Notes: generated from the letters alone by a model not told the origin. 64,000 bases of DNA from Bin87 sp965262485 (GCA_965262485.1 OZ253540.1:1922001-1986000), one strand, 5' to 3'; shown: positions 50,630 to 60,403, counted from the stretch's first letter. A program made the numbers and translations.

Positions 50630-51376
50630 TTAGCTGAGATGCTGCCCGTAGAAGGCGAACACTTCCTGCCAACCCTGATTGGCCGCCTCCACCGCATAGC
50701 TGGGCCGGTCAACGGCAACGAAGCCGTGGCCAGCGTTGGGGTACGTGTGGTATTCCCACGACTTGCCCGCCGCTTTGATGGCCGCATCGGTCGCCTCCAC
50801 TTCAGCAATGGACGGCCGAGCGTCATCCTCACCAAACAGCCCCATCAATGGGCAGCTGAGATCAGACACGAACTCGATGGGAGCGTGTGGCATGGCCTCA
50901 GTGGGCGGCTCGCTGTCCCGGGCGGTTACTCCGCCGCCCCAGCAATCCACCGCCGCGTCGATACCCTGCAGCTTGCACGCGGCCAGGAACACCTGCCGGC
51001 CACCGGAACAAAACCCGATGATTCCGACTTTGCCGTTATGAACGTCCAGGTGGCGCAGATAACCGATCGCGCCGGCAGCGTCGCCCAGCGTGCGCGCGTC
51101 CGGCATACCACCCTTGTCCCGGATGCTGGCGCTATTGACCGACGGGTCGTCGCTCCCCTCGCGGTAGTGCAGGTTGGGCGAGATGGCAATGTAGCCGTTG
51201 TGGGCGAATTTGCGGGCCATCTCCTTGGTTGCAGCATCCCAGCCCGGCATGTGATGGAACAACATCACCGCGGGAAACGGGCCCGACCCCAGGGGTCGTG
51301 CCAGATAAGCGTTGATTCGATCACCGTCATGACCCTCAACCCAGACTTGCTCTGCTATCAATCCTTCGTATGCCAT
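50630..51376 (-). CDS. Dienelactone hydrolase family protein
   Basis: A 248-residue alpha/beta hydrolase. The nucleophile is Cys in GFCSGGRQ, with Asp in FGEDDARPS and His in NAGHGF completing the triad, which is the dienelactone hydrolase signature. The N-terminal QVWVEGHDGDRINAYLARP fits the family. It hydrolyses lactones or esters; a place in aromatic ring catabolism is typical but no other ortho-cleavage genes are here. GGAGGG precedes the ATG at 51376. Confidence 0.9.
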   Translation of the reverse strand: MAYEGLIAEQVWVEGHDGDRINAYLARPLGSGPFPAVMLFHHMPGWDAATKEMARKFAHNGYIAISPNLHYREGSDDPSVNSASIRDKGGMPDARTLGDAAGAIGYLRHLDVHNGKVGIIGFCSGGRQVFLAACKLQGIDAAVDCWGGGVTARDSEPPTEAMPHAPIEFVSDLSCPLMGLFGEDDARPSIAEVEATDAAIKAAGKSWEYHTYPNAGHGFVAVDRPSYAVEAANQGWQEVFAFYGQHLS

Positions 51377-51536
51377 ATCCTGATCCCTCCGTTTGTTTTT
51401 AGTGTGTGGCAATCGCGGTTTTCATATTGCAACGTTGTCGGGGTTATGTCCAGCGTTGACGCTTTGAAGATTAAACTCCACTGCCCCGAGTGTCAAACGT
51501 CGATCCCACATATACGCCGCCGCAGGAGCAAATCCT

Positions 51537-52307
51537 TCAATCGGTTCCGAACCCGGCATTTTCCAGAAAAGCGCGCAACATCCGTGACATCTGCGCCTCG
51601 TGACTGGGCGCGAACGCCGCGAATTCCCTCAGATTCCTGGCAGATTCCTCTTCAGGATCGAATCGATCTCCCATCAGTTCGTAGTCCTGGTACAGTACAC
51701 GGTTCCAGATTTGCAATTCCTCCAGCGTCAGTTGCGGCTCGAATTGGAACCCGAATGACAATCCGCTACAGAAAGCCATCGGAATCCGCTTGAATCCACC
51801 GTCACGGCGCAGCATGGTGCCTTCCGCCAACAACGTAGCGCCGGGCGGCACCGAAAAGTATTCGCCGTGCAGCGTGGGCGCCAATGGCGTTTTGATCTCG
51901 CCGAATACCCGGCTGCAGATGCCCTCGGCGGTGACGTCTATTTTGCGCAGCCCGAACTGATAACCTCCGGTTGGGGCCACAACCCCTCCCAACGATCGGG
52001 CCAACAACTGCGCGCCCAAACAGATGCCCATCACCGGAGTCGCCGGGTTGCCCATGGTCGCAACCCGTAAATATTCCATCTCCCGATGCAGCGCCGGGTA
52101 ATCATCGTTGGCAGACATCGGCCCACCCAGCGAGATGATCAAACTCACGTCTGCCAACTCAGGCGCATTGAACTCTCTGAACTCCGGAGCCCCGTCGAAT
52201 ACAGGAACCGTCGTGAGGTGAAACCCGGCGTTCTCCAGCGCCGCTCGGAAATTGTTCCCCAACGTCTCAACCGCGATGTGCTGAATGACGACGGCCTGTT
52301 TGGTCAT
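51537..52307 (-). CDS. Class I glutamine amidotransferase-like protein
   Basis: A 256-residue GATase1 domain protein. The nucleophile elbow VMGICLGAQLLARSLGG, an LGGPMSANDD segment and HGEYFSVPPGATLLAEG with the catalytic His are present, followed by QFEPQLTLEEL with the Glu. It resembles stand-alone GMP-synthase-like amidotransferases that hydrolyse gamma-glutamyl compounds. It overlaps the NUDIX gene by 4 bp (ATGA), so it is translationally coupled to it. Confidence 0.9.
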   Translation of the reverse strand: MTKQAVVIQHIAVETLGNNFRAALENAGFHLTTVPVFDGAPEFREFNAPELADVSLIISLGGPMSANDDYPALHREMEYLRVATMGNPATPVMGICLGAQLLARSLGGVVAPTGGYQFGLRKIDVTAEGICSRVFGEIKTPLAPTLHGEYFSVPPGATLLAEGTMLRRDGGFKRIPMAFCSGLSFGFQFEPQLTLEELQIWNRVLYQDYELMGDRFDPEEESARNLREFAAFAPSHEAQMSRMLRAFLENAGFGTD

Positions 52308-52837
52308 TGCACATACTCCGCGCCGGAGGCGGCGGCAAGTTCGGCCAACACCTTCACATCAGTCGGAAAAGCCAACGGTTCCGGCGGAGCGCCGGCATGA
52401 AACCAACCAATTTCGTCCAGATCGTCGGCCGCACGAACAGTGCCACCGATAATCTTGCCCCAAAACCAGACACCCACTGTCAGCGCGTCAGGATTGTGAA
52501 AGTTGGAATGCACCGCAAAGACTTCACCGATGGCTACTTCCAGCCCGGTTTCTTCCAGAAACTCGCGGCGGCCAGCATCTCGGATATCTTCGCCCCACTC
52601 CACGTAGCCACAGGGGATACACCACGCTCCGACGTTACCGCCGGCGGAGCGGCGGCCCAGCAGTATTCGCCCGTCTTCATCCAGCACAATCACTGCCACC
52701 CCCACCGCCGGGTTACGAAAGTGGACGTAACCGCAGCCAACGCAGCCCGGTCGCGGCAATCCGCCTCTCTCCACCGTAGCCAACGGTTCACTGCAGCGTG
52801 GGCAGAAACGGAAATCGGGTGAAACGGATTCCTTCAT
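52304..52837 (-). CDS. NUDIX hydrolase with N-terminal zinc ribbon
   Basis: A 177-residue protein. An N-terminal zinc ribbon (CPRC and CVGC) precedes the NUDIX fold, and the Nudix box GYVEWGEDIRDAGRREFLEE fits Gx5Ex7REUxEExGU. The zinc ribbon plus Nudix order recalls NADH pyrophosphatase-like or ADP-ribose pyrophosphatase-like enzymes. The ATG at 52837 lies 10 bp after the D-aminoacylase stop. The substrate, a nucleoside diphosphate derivative, is not identifiable. Confidence 0.9.
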   Translation of the reverse strand: MKESVSPDFRFCPRCSEPLATVERGGLPRPGCVGCGYVHFRNPAVGVAVIVLDEDGRILLGRRSAGGNVGAWCIPCGYVEWGEDIRDAGRREFLEETGLEVAIGEVFAVHSNFHNPDALTVGVWFWGKIIGGTVRAADDLDEIGWFHAGAPPEPLAFPTDVKVLAELAAASGAEYVQ

Positions 52838-52847
52838 CGGCCCCTGA

Positions 52848-54428
52848 TCAGGTCGTGGCATGGCCGCGACGCAGGGCACGCCCGGGCAACACGCCGGTAT
52901 TCTCACCCTGCTCGATCACCACCTGGCCATTGACTATCACGTACTCGATTCCGACCGGGTACTGCTTGGGATTCTCCCGAGTAGCGTGGGTCTTCACCGT
53001 GTCCGGGTTGAATACCACGATGTCGGCCTTGAACCCGTCCCTAAGGATGCCCCGGTCGGGCAAACCCAGCCGCTGGGCCGGGAAGGATGTCATCTTCCGG
53101 ATGGCCTCGGGCAGTCTCAGGTGCTGTTCCGCCCGCACGAATTCCGCCAAAACGATGGGAAAGCAACCGTAGGTTCGGGGATTCGGGTATTCTCCAAAAA
53201 GAATGGCATCGGACGCAATCATGCCATACGGATGCGAAACAAAGGCATAGAGTGTTTGGGCGTTGGTGCCCAGGCCCACGGTGCTGATACCCAGGTTCTC
53301 CGAAATCAGCAGATCAAACAGTGCGTCAGCAGGCTCCTGGCCACGCATTTCAGCTATGTCCGCGATCAGGCGCCCATCGTACTGCTGATTTTCGGGTTTG
53401 GCGAAATTGGTCAACCAGTTGTTGTGCAGCCGGGATGGGGATAATTCCCGCTTCATCCGCTCCCGGTCATCGGAATCCTGCAAGGCAGCCATCAGTCGCT
53501 CGGGACCGCCGTCCTTCGCCCAGTGGGGTAGTCCAATGGTAATCGTCGTACCGGAGTAGGGATAAGTGTAACAGTCGAAGGTGCAGTCGATCCCTTCGGC
53601 CCTGGCGTCCTCTACCAGCCCCAAATGACCCAGATGGCTGCCGGTTCCGGAAACACTCTGCCGATAATGGGTCAGATGAACCGGGATACCGGAACGTCGG
53701 CCAATCTCAACCGCTTCGTGCCACGGAGCCAGATAACCCTGGCTCAACAGGCTGGCCCGGGTATGGGTGTGGTAAATCCCGCCCATCGAAGCGGCAGTCT
53801 CCGACAGGGCGACCAGCTCGTTGGTGTCAGCATAAGCGCCCGGAGGATAGTCCAGACCGGTGGACAATCCCCACGCGCCCTCTGCCATGGCTTCTCGCAC
53901 CACGGCCTGCATATCGGCGATCTCAGCGGCGGTGGCCGCCCGCTGATTCCACCCGACGCTCCAGATGCGCACCGGCGAATTGCCCAGAATATAAGCCATG
54001 TTGATGGCGACCGTTCCGTCGTACTTGCCCAGCAGGTCCGCCACCGTCAGCCAGTCGGCCGGCATCGGTGGATACCCGTTGAGCCCGGAATCCAGCCAAA
54101 TATAGCGGTGCAATTCGTCCTGGGTCTTGAACGGCGCATGGGAAATCCCGTCGATTCCAACTAATTCGGTGGTCACACCCTGCCGTACTTTGGGGTCGTG
54201 GTGAGGGTTACCCAGAATGGTCAATCCCGCGTGGGAATGCAGGTCCACGAAGCCAGGGCAAACCACGTGCCCGACGGCGTCGATGACGCGCACGGCGTTG
54301 CTCCGCAAGTCCGTGTCATCGCCGCGATGCACCGATACCGTATCTCCGGAAACCGCTATTGCGGCATAGAATCCGGGACTGCCGGTGCCGTCGATCACCT
54401 GTCCGTTGGTTATGAGGAGGTCAAGCAT
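52848..54428 (-). CDS. N-acyl-D-amino-acid deacylase (D-aminoacylase) family protein
   Basis: A 526-residue amidohydrolase. LLITNGQVIDGTGSPGF opens the family, GFVDLHSHAG gives the HxH metal pair, Cys/Lys-region VTTELVGIDGISHAP follows, then GLSTGLDYPPGAYADTNEL and HTHTRA with HLTHYRQS supply further His ligands; the C-terminal FKADIVVFNPDTV closes the beta-sandwich. It may hydrolyse N-acyl-D-amino acids or related amides. It leads a three-gene unit with the NUDIX and GATase genes. Confidence 0.93.
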   Translation of the reverse strand: MLDLLITNGQVIDGTGSPGFYAAIAVSGDTVSVHRGDDTDLRSNAVRVIDAVGHVVCPGFVDLHSHAGLTILGNPHHDPKVRQGVTTELVGIDGISHAPFKTQDELHRYIWLDSGLNGYPPMPADWLTVADLLGKYDGTVAINMAYILGNSPVRIWSVGWNQRAATAAEIADMQAVVREAMAEGAWGLSTGLDYPPGAYADTNELVALSETAASMGGIYHTHTRASLLSQGYLAPWHEAVEIGRRSGIPVHLTHYRQSVSGTGSHLGHLGLVEDARAEGIDCTFDCYTYPYSGTTITIGLPHWAKDGGPERLMAALQDSDDRERMKRELSPSRLHNNWLTNFAKPENQQYDGRLIADIAEMRGQEPADALFDLLISENLGISTVGLGTNAQTLYAFVSHPYGMIASDAILFGEYPNPRTYGCFPIVLAEFVRAEQHLRLPEAIRKMTSFPAQRLGLPDRGILRDGFKADIVVFNPDTVKTHATRENPKQYPVGIEYVIVNGQVVIEQGENTGVLPGRALRRGHATT

Positions 54429-54452
54429 GATACGTTTCGAGAGATTTGCGAG

Positions 54453-54914
54453 CTAAACCAAAATCGCCAATGCCGCTATTCCTCCTCCTACCATAATGCC
54501 GGCTACGCTGATTTGAACGCCGACCATCCATTTGATTAAGCTCACCTTCATCTCCTGCATTTCCTGGCGTAGCGATGCTTCAACGCCTTTTATTTCTGAC
54601 CTCAGCTCGGCGGTGGCGCTTTGCATTTCCGACCTCAGCTCGGCGTTGGCGCTTTGCATCTCCGACCTCAACTCGGCGTTGGCGCTTTGCATCTCCGACC
54701 TCAACTCGGCGGTGGTGCATTGCATCTCCGACCTCAACTCGGCGGTGGTGCATTGCATCTCCGACTTCAGCCCGGCGTTGGTGCCTAGCATCTCCGACTT
54801 CAGCTCGGCATTGGCGCCCAGCATCTCCGACCTCAGATCGGCAATATCAGCCTTAGTCGCCAAGTGTTCATATACGCCTTCCAACCGGCTCAGGCGTGCT
54901 TCGACAGTGGTCAT
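54453..54914 (-). CDS. Repeat coiled-coil protein with C-terminal membrane helix
   Basis: A 153-residue protein, function unknown. After a short N-terminal helix (VEARLSRLEGVYEHLATK) come seven to eight copies of an 11-residue unit such as SEMQSANAELR, then a conserved-looking EIKGVEASLRQEMQEMKVSLIK and a transmembrane helix (VGVQISVAGIMVGGGIAALAILV). The 11-residue repeat (hendecad) favours a right-handed or straight coiled coil. It resembles tail-anchored CCDC90/DUF1640-type proteins. GGAG precedes the ATG. Confidence 0.75.
   Translation of the reverse strand: MTTVEARLSRLEGVYEHLATKADIADLRSEMLGANAELKSEMLGTNAGLKSEMQCTTAELRSEMQCTTAELRSEMQSANAELRSEMQSANAELRSEMQSATAELRSEIKGVEASLRQEMQEMKVSLIKWMVGVQISVAGIMVGGGIAALAILV
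54594..54845. repeat. 33-bp tandem repeats inside the coiled-coil gene
   Basis: Seven to eight copies of a unit reading TCCGACCTCAGCTCGGCGTT then GGCGCTTTGCATC on the plus strand, in frame with the protein. Adjacent copies differ at a few positions, and pairs of neighbouring copies are identical in places, which points to recent expansion. Confidence 0.85.
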
Positions 54915-55074
54915 TGCTCACACTCCAATGATCAACCAATAGGTGCGGCCAAAGGTTTCTATGCACTGGATTATACCTTACAGTCGCATACCCATTTTAC
55001 AACTGGTTGCGCCTCGCCCGGTTCACCCTTACACTGCCGGCGTTCCAACCTCGACTACCATCATGGAGGCAGTT

Positions 55075-55860
55075 ATGAGCGAATTAGACGACCGCTACGA
55101 AAGCGGCCAGGAAACCCGGCGCATGTTCGGTGGAGGCGCGCTCACCGGCGGTTCCGCGCCCGGTGCGTGGGACATCGCCCCCGACCTCGAGCGCATACTT
55201 GGCGAAGCCCTGTTCGGAACCATCTGGAAACGCCCGGCGCTGACGCCGGTGCAACGGGAGATGATTACGCTGTCCTCCCTTATTGTGTTGCAGCGGGAGA
55301 ACCAGCTCCGCCGCCATCTGGGCAATGCTCTCAACGTGGGCCTGACTCCCGACCAGATAGTGGAGCTGATTATCCATGACACCTGGTATGGCGGTGCCCC
55401 CGCCGGCATTACCGCGTTGAGCATTTGCAAAGGCGTTTTTGAAGAGCAGGGCGTTGACTTCACACCGGCGCGCATCCACAACACCGACGAAGACCCGGAC
55501 AGCCTGTTCCAGCGCGGTGATGAGTACCGCCGCAACTACATGGGCGCTCAACCCGGCGGCCGGCCGGCGCCGCCTACGCAGGCGGAACGCGAGTTGGGTC
55601 GCATCACCGGCGAATACTATTGGGGAGCCACCTGGACCCGTCCCGGTTTGGACCTTCCCAGCCGCTGCCTGTGTACCATGACCTGTCTGGCCACGCTGGG
55701 AAGGGATGGGCCACTGCGGAGCCACATTCGCGGTGCGCTGAACATCGGCTTTACCCAGGACCAGATCATCGAGGTCTTTGGGCACATGACGCTGTACTCC
55801 GGCATTCCATTCGCCCGCGGCGCCATGGACATCGCCAACGAAATTTTCACCAACGGCTAG
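55075..55860 (+). CDS. Carboxymuconolactone decarboxylase-like protein with two domains
   Basis: A 261-residue all-helical protein. Two CMD/AhpD-type domains are visible: RPALTPVQREMITLSSLIVLQREN with HLGNALNVGLTPDQIVEL, and LPSRCLCTMTCLATLGRD with HIRGALNIGFTQDQIIEVFGHM. The AhpD CxxC pair is absent from the first; CLCTMTC in the second is at a different position. It may act on a lactone or serve as a gamma-carboxymuconolactone decarboxylase-like enzyme. GGAGG lies 5 nt before the ATG at 55075. Confidence 0.87.
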   Translation: MSELDDRYESGQETRRMFGGGALTGGSAPGAWDIAPDLERILGEALFGTIWKRPALTPVQREMITLSSLIVLQRENQLRRHLGNALNVGLTPDQIVELIIHDTWYGGAPAGITALSICKGVFEEQGVDFTPARIHNTDEDPDSLFQRGDEYRRNYMGAQPGGRPAPPTQAERELGRITGEYYWGATWTRPGLDLPSRCLCTMTCLATLGRDGPLRSHIRGALNIGFTQDQIIEVFGHMTLYSGIPFARGAMDIANEIFTNG

Positions 55861-55872
55861 ACCCCACCGCCT

Positions 55873-55912
55873 TGCCCCTCTCCCACTGGCAGAGGGGTTG
55901 GGGTGAGGGCGG
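55873..55912. repeat. Inverted copy of the CCCTCACCCC repeat
   Basis: GCCCCTCTCCCACTGGCAGA then GGGGTTGGGGTGAGGGCGGC: the reverse orientation of the repeat at 47981. It can fold as a hairpin after the CMD gene. Confidence 0.6.
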
Positions 55913-55982
55913 CACACCCAGAGTTGACCCGATGTCCGCCCTCCCCTAGTAGGGCAGCGCACCATTGCAGGGAGAATCAACG

Positions 55983-57797
55983 ATGCCGGAACTGATTTGG
56001 GAAGGCAAATACAACGACAACGGCCAGATTGTCGATGCGCCGCGGGTTTCGTTGCCGTTCCAGACGGTGGAGACAGTGAATCAGTCGGCGCACGAGCGGC
56101 AACTCGCGTTGAACACCGCTCGCACCAGAGGAAATTCCGAATGGCGCAACCGCCTTATCTGGGGCGACAAGAAGTACGTGCTGCCTTCTCTGTTAGACGA
56201 GTTCGCCGGCAAGGTTGACCTGATTTACATTGACCCACCCTTTGCGACGGGTGCAGATTTCAGCTACGACACGCAAATTCACCCCGTAGATGGCGAGAAT
56301 AATACGTCGTTGGAACTTGATTATGAACCCAATCTTATTGAACAAATCGCCTATCGGGATACTTGGGGCGGTGGCCTCGATACGTACATCAAATGGATGT
56401 TCGATACCTTGACCTTGTTGCGGGAGCTGTTATCGGAGCAAGGGTCCATTTATCTTCATTGCGACTGGCGCACCAGCCATTATACGAAAGTCGAGATGGA
56501 CAAGATTTTCGGATACGATGGTTTTCTCAACGAAATAATTTGGCATTATTTCGCCTTCAAAAGAAAGACTGCAAAGAAATTTCCTCAGAAACACGACGTC
56601 ATTTTTTCATATACGAAAACGGGCAATTACACATGGAACACACAGTTCAGGCCACACTCTAAGCAATACTTGAAGCGTTGGAAAAGAGACGAGAACGGGC
56701 GACAATACCGAGACGATGTTAATCCTACTGGGGGCGGTAAAAGAATCATCTATTTAGATGAGCTAGAAGGTGACATCGTAGAAAGTGCTTGGGATGATAT
56801 TCCACCAGTCAACCCTAGAGCAAAGGAAAGAATTGGCTACGCGACACAGAAGCCTGAAGCACTGCTTGAGCGCATAATAAAAGCATCCTCCAACGAGGGC
56901 GATCTTGTCCTGGACTGCTTTGCCGGTTCCGGCACTACGGCGGCAGTGGCGGAGAAGCTGGGGCGCCGTTGGATTGCCGCTGATATGGGGCGGTTCGCAA
57001 TCGCCACCACTCGCAAACGATTGCTGGACATTCCAAACGTCAAACCCTTCTATGTCCAGAATTTGGGGAGATATGAGCGGCAGGCTTGGCAGTCGGCCGA
57101 ACTGGAGCAGGACTATCGGGAATTCATACTCACGCTATATCACGCCGAGCCGGTAAACGGCTATCAGTGGCTGCACGGAGCAAAAGCGGGGCGGATGGTG
57201 CATATCGGCCCGGTGGACGCCCCGGTTGCAATTGATGACGTGCAGCGAGTGGTCGATGAGTTCGGCAACGCTGTCGGAACCGGCGCCGGCGCGCCCACCA
57301 CCGCCGGCGTGGATATTCTCGGCTGGGACTTTGGTCTGGAAGTAGACACCGAGGCCAGAGAATTGGGACGAAAGGCCGGCGTGAACGTGCGTCTGCTGCG
57401 GATACCCCGTGAGGTGATGGACCAGAAAGCCGTTGCGGCCGGCGACATCCGGTTCTTTGAGCTGGCCGCCCTGTCAGTTGAGCCGAAAGTAAATCGCCGT
57501 CAGCGTAACGTTACGCTGTCGCTCCAGGACTTTGCTATGCCGTTGGATGGCGTTCCCGAACAAGTCCGAGCCGCGGTTACGCACTGGTCGCAGTGGATTG
57601 ATTATTGGGCCGTAGATTGGGATTACCGGAACGACACCTTCAACAATCAGTGGCAGAGTTACCGTACCCGCCAGGACCCACAGTTGCAGCGCAACATTGC
57701 CCACACTTACGAAGGGCGCGGCAACTATACCATCGTAGTCAAAGTGATCGACATTCTGGGCAACGACACCACCCGTCGGCTGGAGGTGAAGGTATGA
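55983..57797 (+). CDS. Type III-like DNA methyltransferase (Mod)
   Basis: A 604-residue methyltransferase of the beta class. LIYIDPPFATG gives motif IV (D84-P-P-F87), followed by a long target-recognition region and then motif I DCFAGSGTT (D311, F313, G315, G317). A C-terminal 250 residues lack methyltransferase motifs and are probably the part that contacts the Res subunit. The segment 56520-56880, coding the target-recognition part, is clearly AT-richer than its surroundings. It overlaps the Res gene by 4 bp (ATGA). Start at 55983 with GGGAG upstream. Confidence 0.9.
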   Translation: MPELIWEGKYNDNGQIVDAPRVSLPFQTVETVNQSAHERQLALNTARTRGNSEWRNRLIWGDKKYVLPSLLDEFAGKVDLIYIDPPFATGADFSYDTQIHPVDGENNTSLELDYEPNLIEQIAYRDTWGGGLDTYIKWMFDTLTLLRELLSEQGSIYLHCDWRTSHYTKVEMDKIFGYDGFLNEIIWHYFAFKRKTAKKFPQKHDVIFSYTKTGNYTWNTQFRPHSKQYLKRWKRDENGRQYRDDVNPTGGGKRIIYLDELEGDIVESAWDDIPPVNPRAKERIGYATQKPEALLERIIKASSNEGDLVLDCFAGSGTTAAVAEKLGRRWIAADMGRFAIATTRKRLLDIPNVKPFYVQNLGRYERQAWQSAELEQDYREFILTLYHAEPVNGYQWLHGAKAGRMVHIGPVDAPVAIDDVQRVVDEFGNAVGTGAGAPTTAGVDILGWDFGLEVDTEARELGRKAGVNVRLLRIPREVMDQKAVAAGDIRFFELAALSVEPKVNRRQRNVTLSLQDFAMPLDGVPEQVRAAVTHWSQWIDYWAVDWDYRNDTFNNQWQSYRTRQDPQLQRNIAHTYEGRGNYTIVVKVIDILGNDTTRRLEVKV

Positions 57798-60364
57798 CAT
57801 CGCTGCTGGATGACGCGCTCGCGCCGGACACGACGATATCAACCTACGCTCCCGCGGTATCCCATGCAGTGCGGGAGTGGCGCGAGGCCGGCTATCCCGG
57901 CGCTACCGAGACCACCAAACGCCTATTGGCGTGGTGGTTTGACACCGACCACGAAGTTGACGGCCGGCCATTCGCTTTTTACGACGCCCAGCGGGAAGCC
58001 GTAGAATCCCTAATTTATGTGTACGAAGTGGCTCGGCGGCGTAACAATCGGGAGCTGTTGGAGGCGTTTCTGCCCAACTCCAAAGTCCGGCTGTTGCAAT
58101 ACGGTGACTTTACCCGCTACGGCGTCAAGATGGCCACGGGCAGCGGCAAGACTATGGTGATGGCTTTGGCGGTGGTGTGGAGTTATCTCAATGCCATCAA
58201 TGAACCGGAATGCAATGAGTACGCTACCAGTTTTCTGGTAATCGCTCCCAATGTCATCGTGTTCGAGCGGCTGCAGGGCGATTTCACCGGCGGGGCAGTG
58301 TTTCGTAGGTATCAAATGGTGCCACCTGAATATGCCGCGCAATGGAGCGATGTGCGCTTTTTCATGCGTGGCGACCACGCCGATATTGCATCCGGCGGCG
58401 CAGTGTACCTGACCAACATTCAGCAGTTGTACGACGCTCCGCAACGGAGCGGCCGGCGTGCTTCAGGTGGCTCGCCACCGGCCATCGCTGCCCTACTAGG
58501 GCCGGCCGCCAGCGATGCGCCGGCCGAGCGGGATGATTTTGACGACCGCATTGTCCGCCGTAGTGCTCCGCTTATGGTCATCAACGACGAAGCGCACCAT
58601 ACCCATGACGAAGAATCGGAGTGGAACCGAACCATCCGCCGGTTGCGCCAGCGCGTTAGCGGCGAGCAGTTTATGGCGCAACTGGATTTTTCTGCCACGC
58701 CGCGGTTCAACGATGGTTCTTTATTTCCCTGGGTGATTTACGATTATCCGTTGCCTCAAGCCATTGAGGACGGCATTGTAAAGCAGCCTATTAGGGGCGA
58801 AGTGGTTGGCATAGGAGAGGCGGCGTCGGGCGATGCTGCAGTGCGTTATGGGGCGTACATCACGGCGGCGGTGAATCGTTGGAAAGAGTATCGCGACCAG
58901 CTCGCTCCCTTGAGCAAAAAGCCGGTACTGTTCGTAATGCTGGAAAGCGCCAAAGACGCCGATGCGGTGGGCCGACACTTGCAGAATATCTACCCTAACG
59001 AGTTCGACGGCGACAAACTACAGGTAATCCATATCGGCCGCGATGGCGAAGTGTCCGACCGCGATTTGCAAAGAGCACGCAATGTGGTCAAGAACATTGA
59101 TGCCGATGGCAGCGCGGTCAATGCCGTCGTCAGTGTGATGATGCTGCGAGAGGGATGGGACGTGCGTAATGTAACCGTAGTGCTTGGATTGCGGCCTTAC
59201 ACTTCCAAAGCCGACATACTGCCGGAGCAGGCCATCGGGCGGGGCCTGCGATTGATGTTCCCCGGCGATGCCGGCGTCGATAGCGGCTACCAGGAGCGGG
59301 TGGACATTATCGGCACTGAGAAGTTTATAGAATTCGTGGCTGATTTGGAGAAACTCGAGGGTATGGCGGTCCAGGTCGAGGACGTGAACCGTGTTCCAAT
59401 CCAAATCATCACAATCTACCCGGACCTTGCCAATAAAGGGGCTATGGACATCGCCATGCCAAGCATCAGCCCGATTTACGAGCGCAAAACCGATACCCGC
59501 GACGAAATTGCCAATCTGAACATAGACGACATTGAGATTGACAACCTGCCGTTCAACCTGGAACCGCAGGACGATGAGACTTTCAAGTACCTGGGACTGG
59601 ATGCTTTGACTGATGAAACGTTGGTCGAACGCATTTATCGGCTGCCGTCCCCTAACACGTGTAGCGAAGTAATCAGTTATTACGCCACGCGCATCGGCTC
59701 CCAAACGAACTTGCCGGCGCACTTCGACGTCATAACCGAAAAGGTGCGAGAGTTTTTCACGCGGCGGGTGTTCGGGCAGGTTGTTGACTTGGAAGACAAC
59801 GACCTTGCGACGGTGCTAGCGCGTCCGGCGGTAGGTTATCTCACGGTACAAGGATTTGCCCGCGCCATCCGTCCGTTGACCCGACAGGAACGGGAGCCGA
59901 CAATTTCGTCAGCGCCGTCTTACCTCTCTCACACCGAGCCGTTCCCGTGGTCGCGTCCCACTTGCGAGGCGTCCAAAACGATTTTCAATCTGGCCGCCGT
60001 TGACAACAACTTTGAGCTGGAGTTCGCCCGTTTCCTGGAGGCGGCTCCCGATGTAATCCGGTTTGCAAAATTGCCAACCAAATTCGGGTTCAAAATCCAG
60101 TACATCGCCAACACCGGCAACATTCGCCACTACTATCCCGATTTCGTGGCAGTGGACACCAATGGGATGCATCACCTGATTGAAACCAAGGGTCAGGAGG
60201 ACACCAACGTAGCCAACAAAGACCGGGCGGCAAACCTCTGGTGCCAGAATGCAACGCAGCTGACGCCGACGCCCTGGCAGTTTGTGAAAGTGGCGCAGGT
60301 GGAATTTAACGACCTAGCTGGCCGGACGCTGGCGGACACTATCCAGGCGTTCAGCCGGCATTAG
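57794..60364 (+). CDS. Type III-like restriction endonuclease/helicase (Res)
   Basis: An 856-residue SF2 helicase-nuclease. Walker A ATGSGKT is at 114-120, DEAH at 265-268 (INDEAHH), SATP (DFSATPRF) and the late helicase motifs VMMLREGWDVRNV and EQAIGRGLR follow, and the C-terminal nuclease site is D783 (YYPDFVAVD) with E797-T-K799 (ETKGQ). With Mod it should form a complex that cuts DNA after translocation or sliding from unmethylated sites. GGAGGTGAAGG lies before the ATG, inside the end of mod. Confidence 0.92.
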   Translation: MTSLLDDALAPDTTISTYAPAVSHAVREWREAGYPGATETTKRLLAWWFDTDHEVDGRPFAFYDAQREAVESLIYVYEVARRRNNRELLEAFLPNSKVRLLQYGDFTRYGVKMATGSGKTMVMALAVVWSYLNAINEPECNEYATSFLVIAPNVIVFERLQGDFTGGAVFRRYQMVPPEYAAQWSDVRFFMRGDHADIASGGAVYLTNIQQLYDAPQRSGRRASGGSPPAIAALLGPAASDAPAERDDFDDRIVRRSAPLMVINDEAHHTHDEESEWNRTIRRLRQRVSGEQFMAQLDFSATPRFNDGSLFPWVIYDYPLPQAIEDGIVKQPIRGEVVGIGEAASGDAAVRYGAYITAAVNRWKEYRDQLAPLSKKPVLFVMLESAKDADAVGRHLQNIYPNEFDGDKLQVIHIGRDGEVSDRDLQRARNVVKNIDADGSAVNAVVSVMMLREGWDVRNVTVVLGLRPYTSKADILPEQAIGRGLRLMFPGDAGVDSGYQERVDIIGTEKFIEFVADLEKLEGMAVQVEDVNRVPIQIITIYPDLANKGAMDIAMPSISPIYERKTDTRDEIANLNIDDIEIDNLPFNLEPQDDETFKYLGLDALTDETLVERIYRLPSPNTCSEVISYYATRIGSQTNLPAHFDVITEKVREFFTRRVFGQVVDLEDNDLATVLARPAVGYLTVQGFARAIRPLTRQEREPTISSAPSYLSHTEPFPWSRPTCEASKTIFNLAAVDNNFELEFARFLEAAPDVIRFAKLPTKFGFKIQYIANTGNIRHYYPDFVAVDTNGMHHLIETKGQEDTNVANKDRAANLWCQNATQLTPTPWQFVKVAQVEFNDLAGRTLADTIQAFSRH

Positions 60365-60403
60365 TCGCAGTCTGATAATCTACGATTCCGATTTGCCCGA
60401 ATA

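Noticed and set aside
54594..54845. CRISPR-like array
   Set aside because: The 33-bp units are contiguous, in frame with a coiled-coil protein and have no spacers. No CRISPR array or cas gene was seen anywhere in the window.
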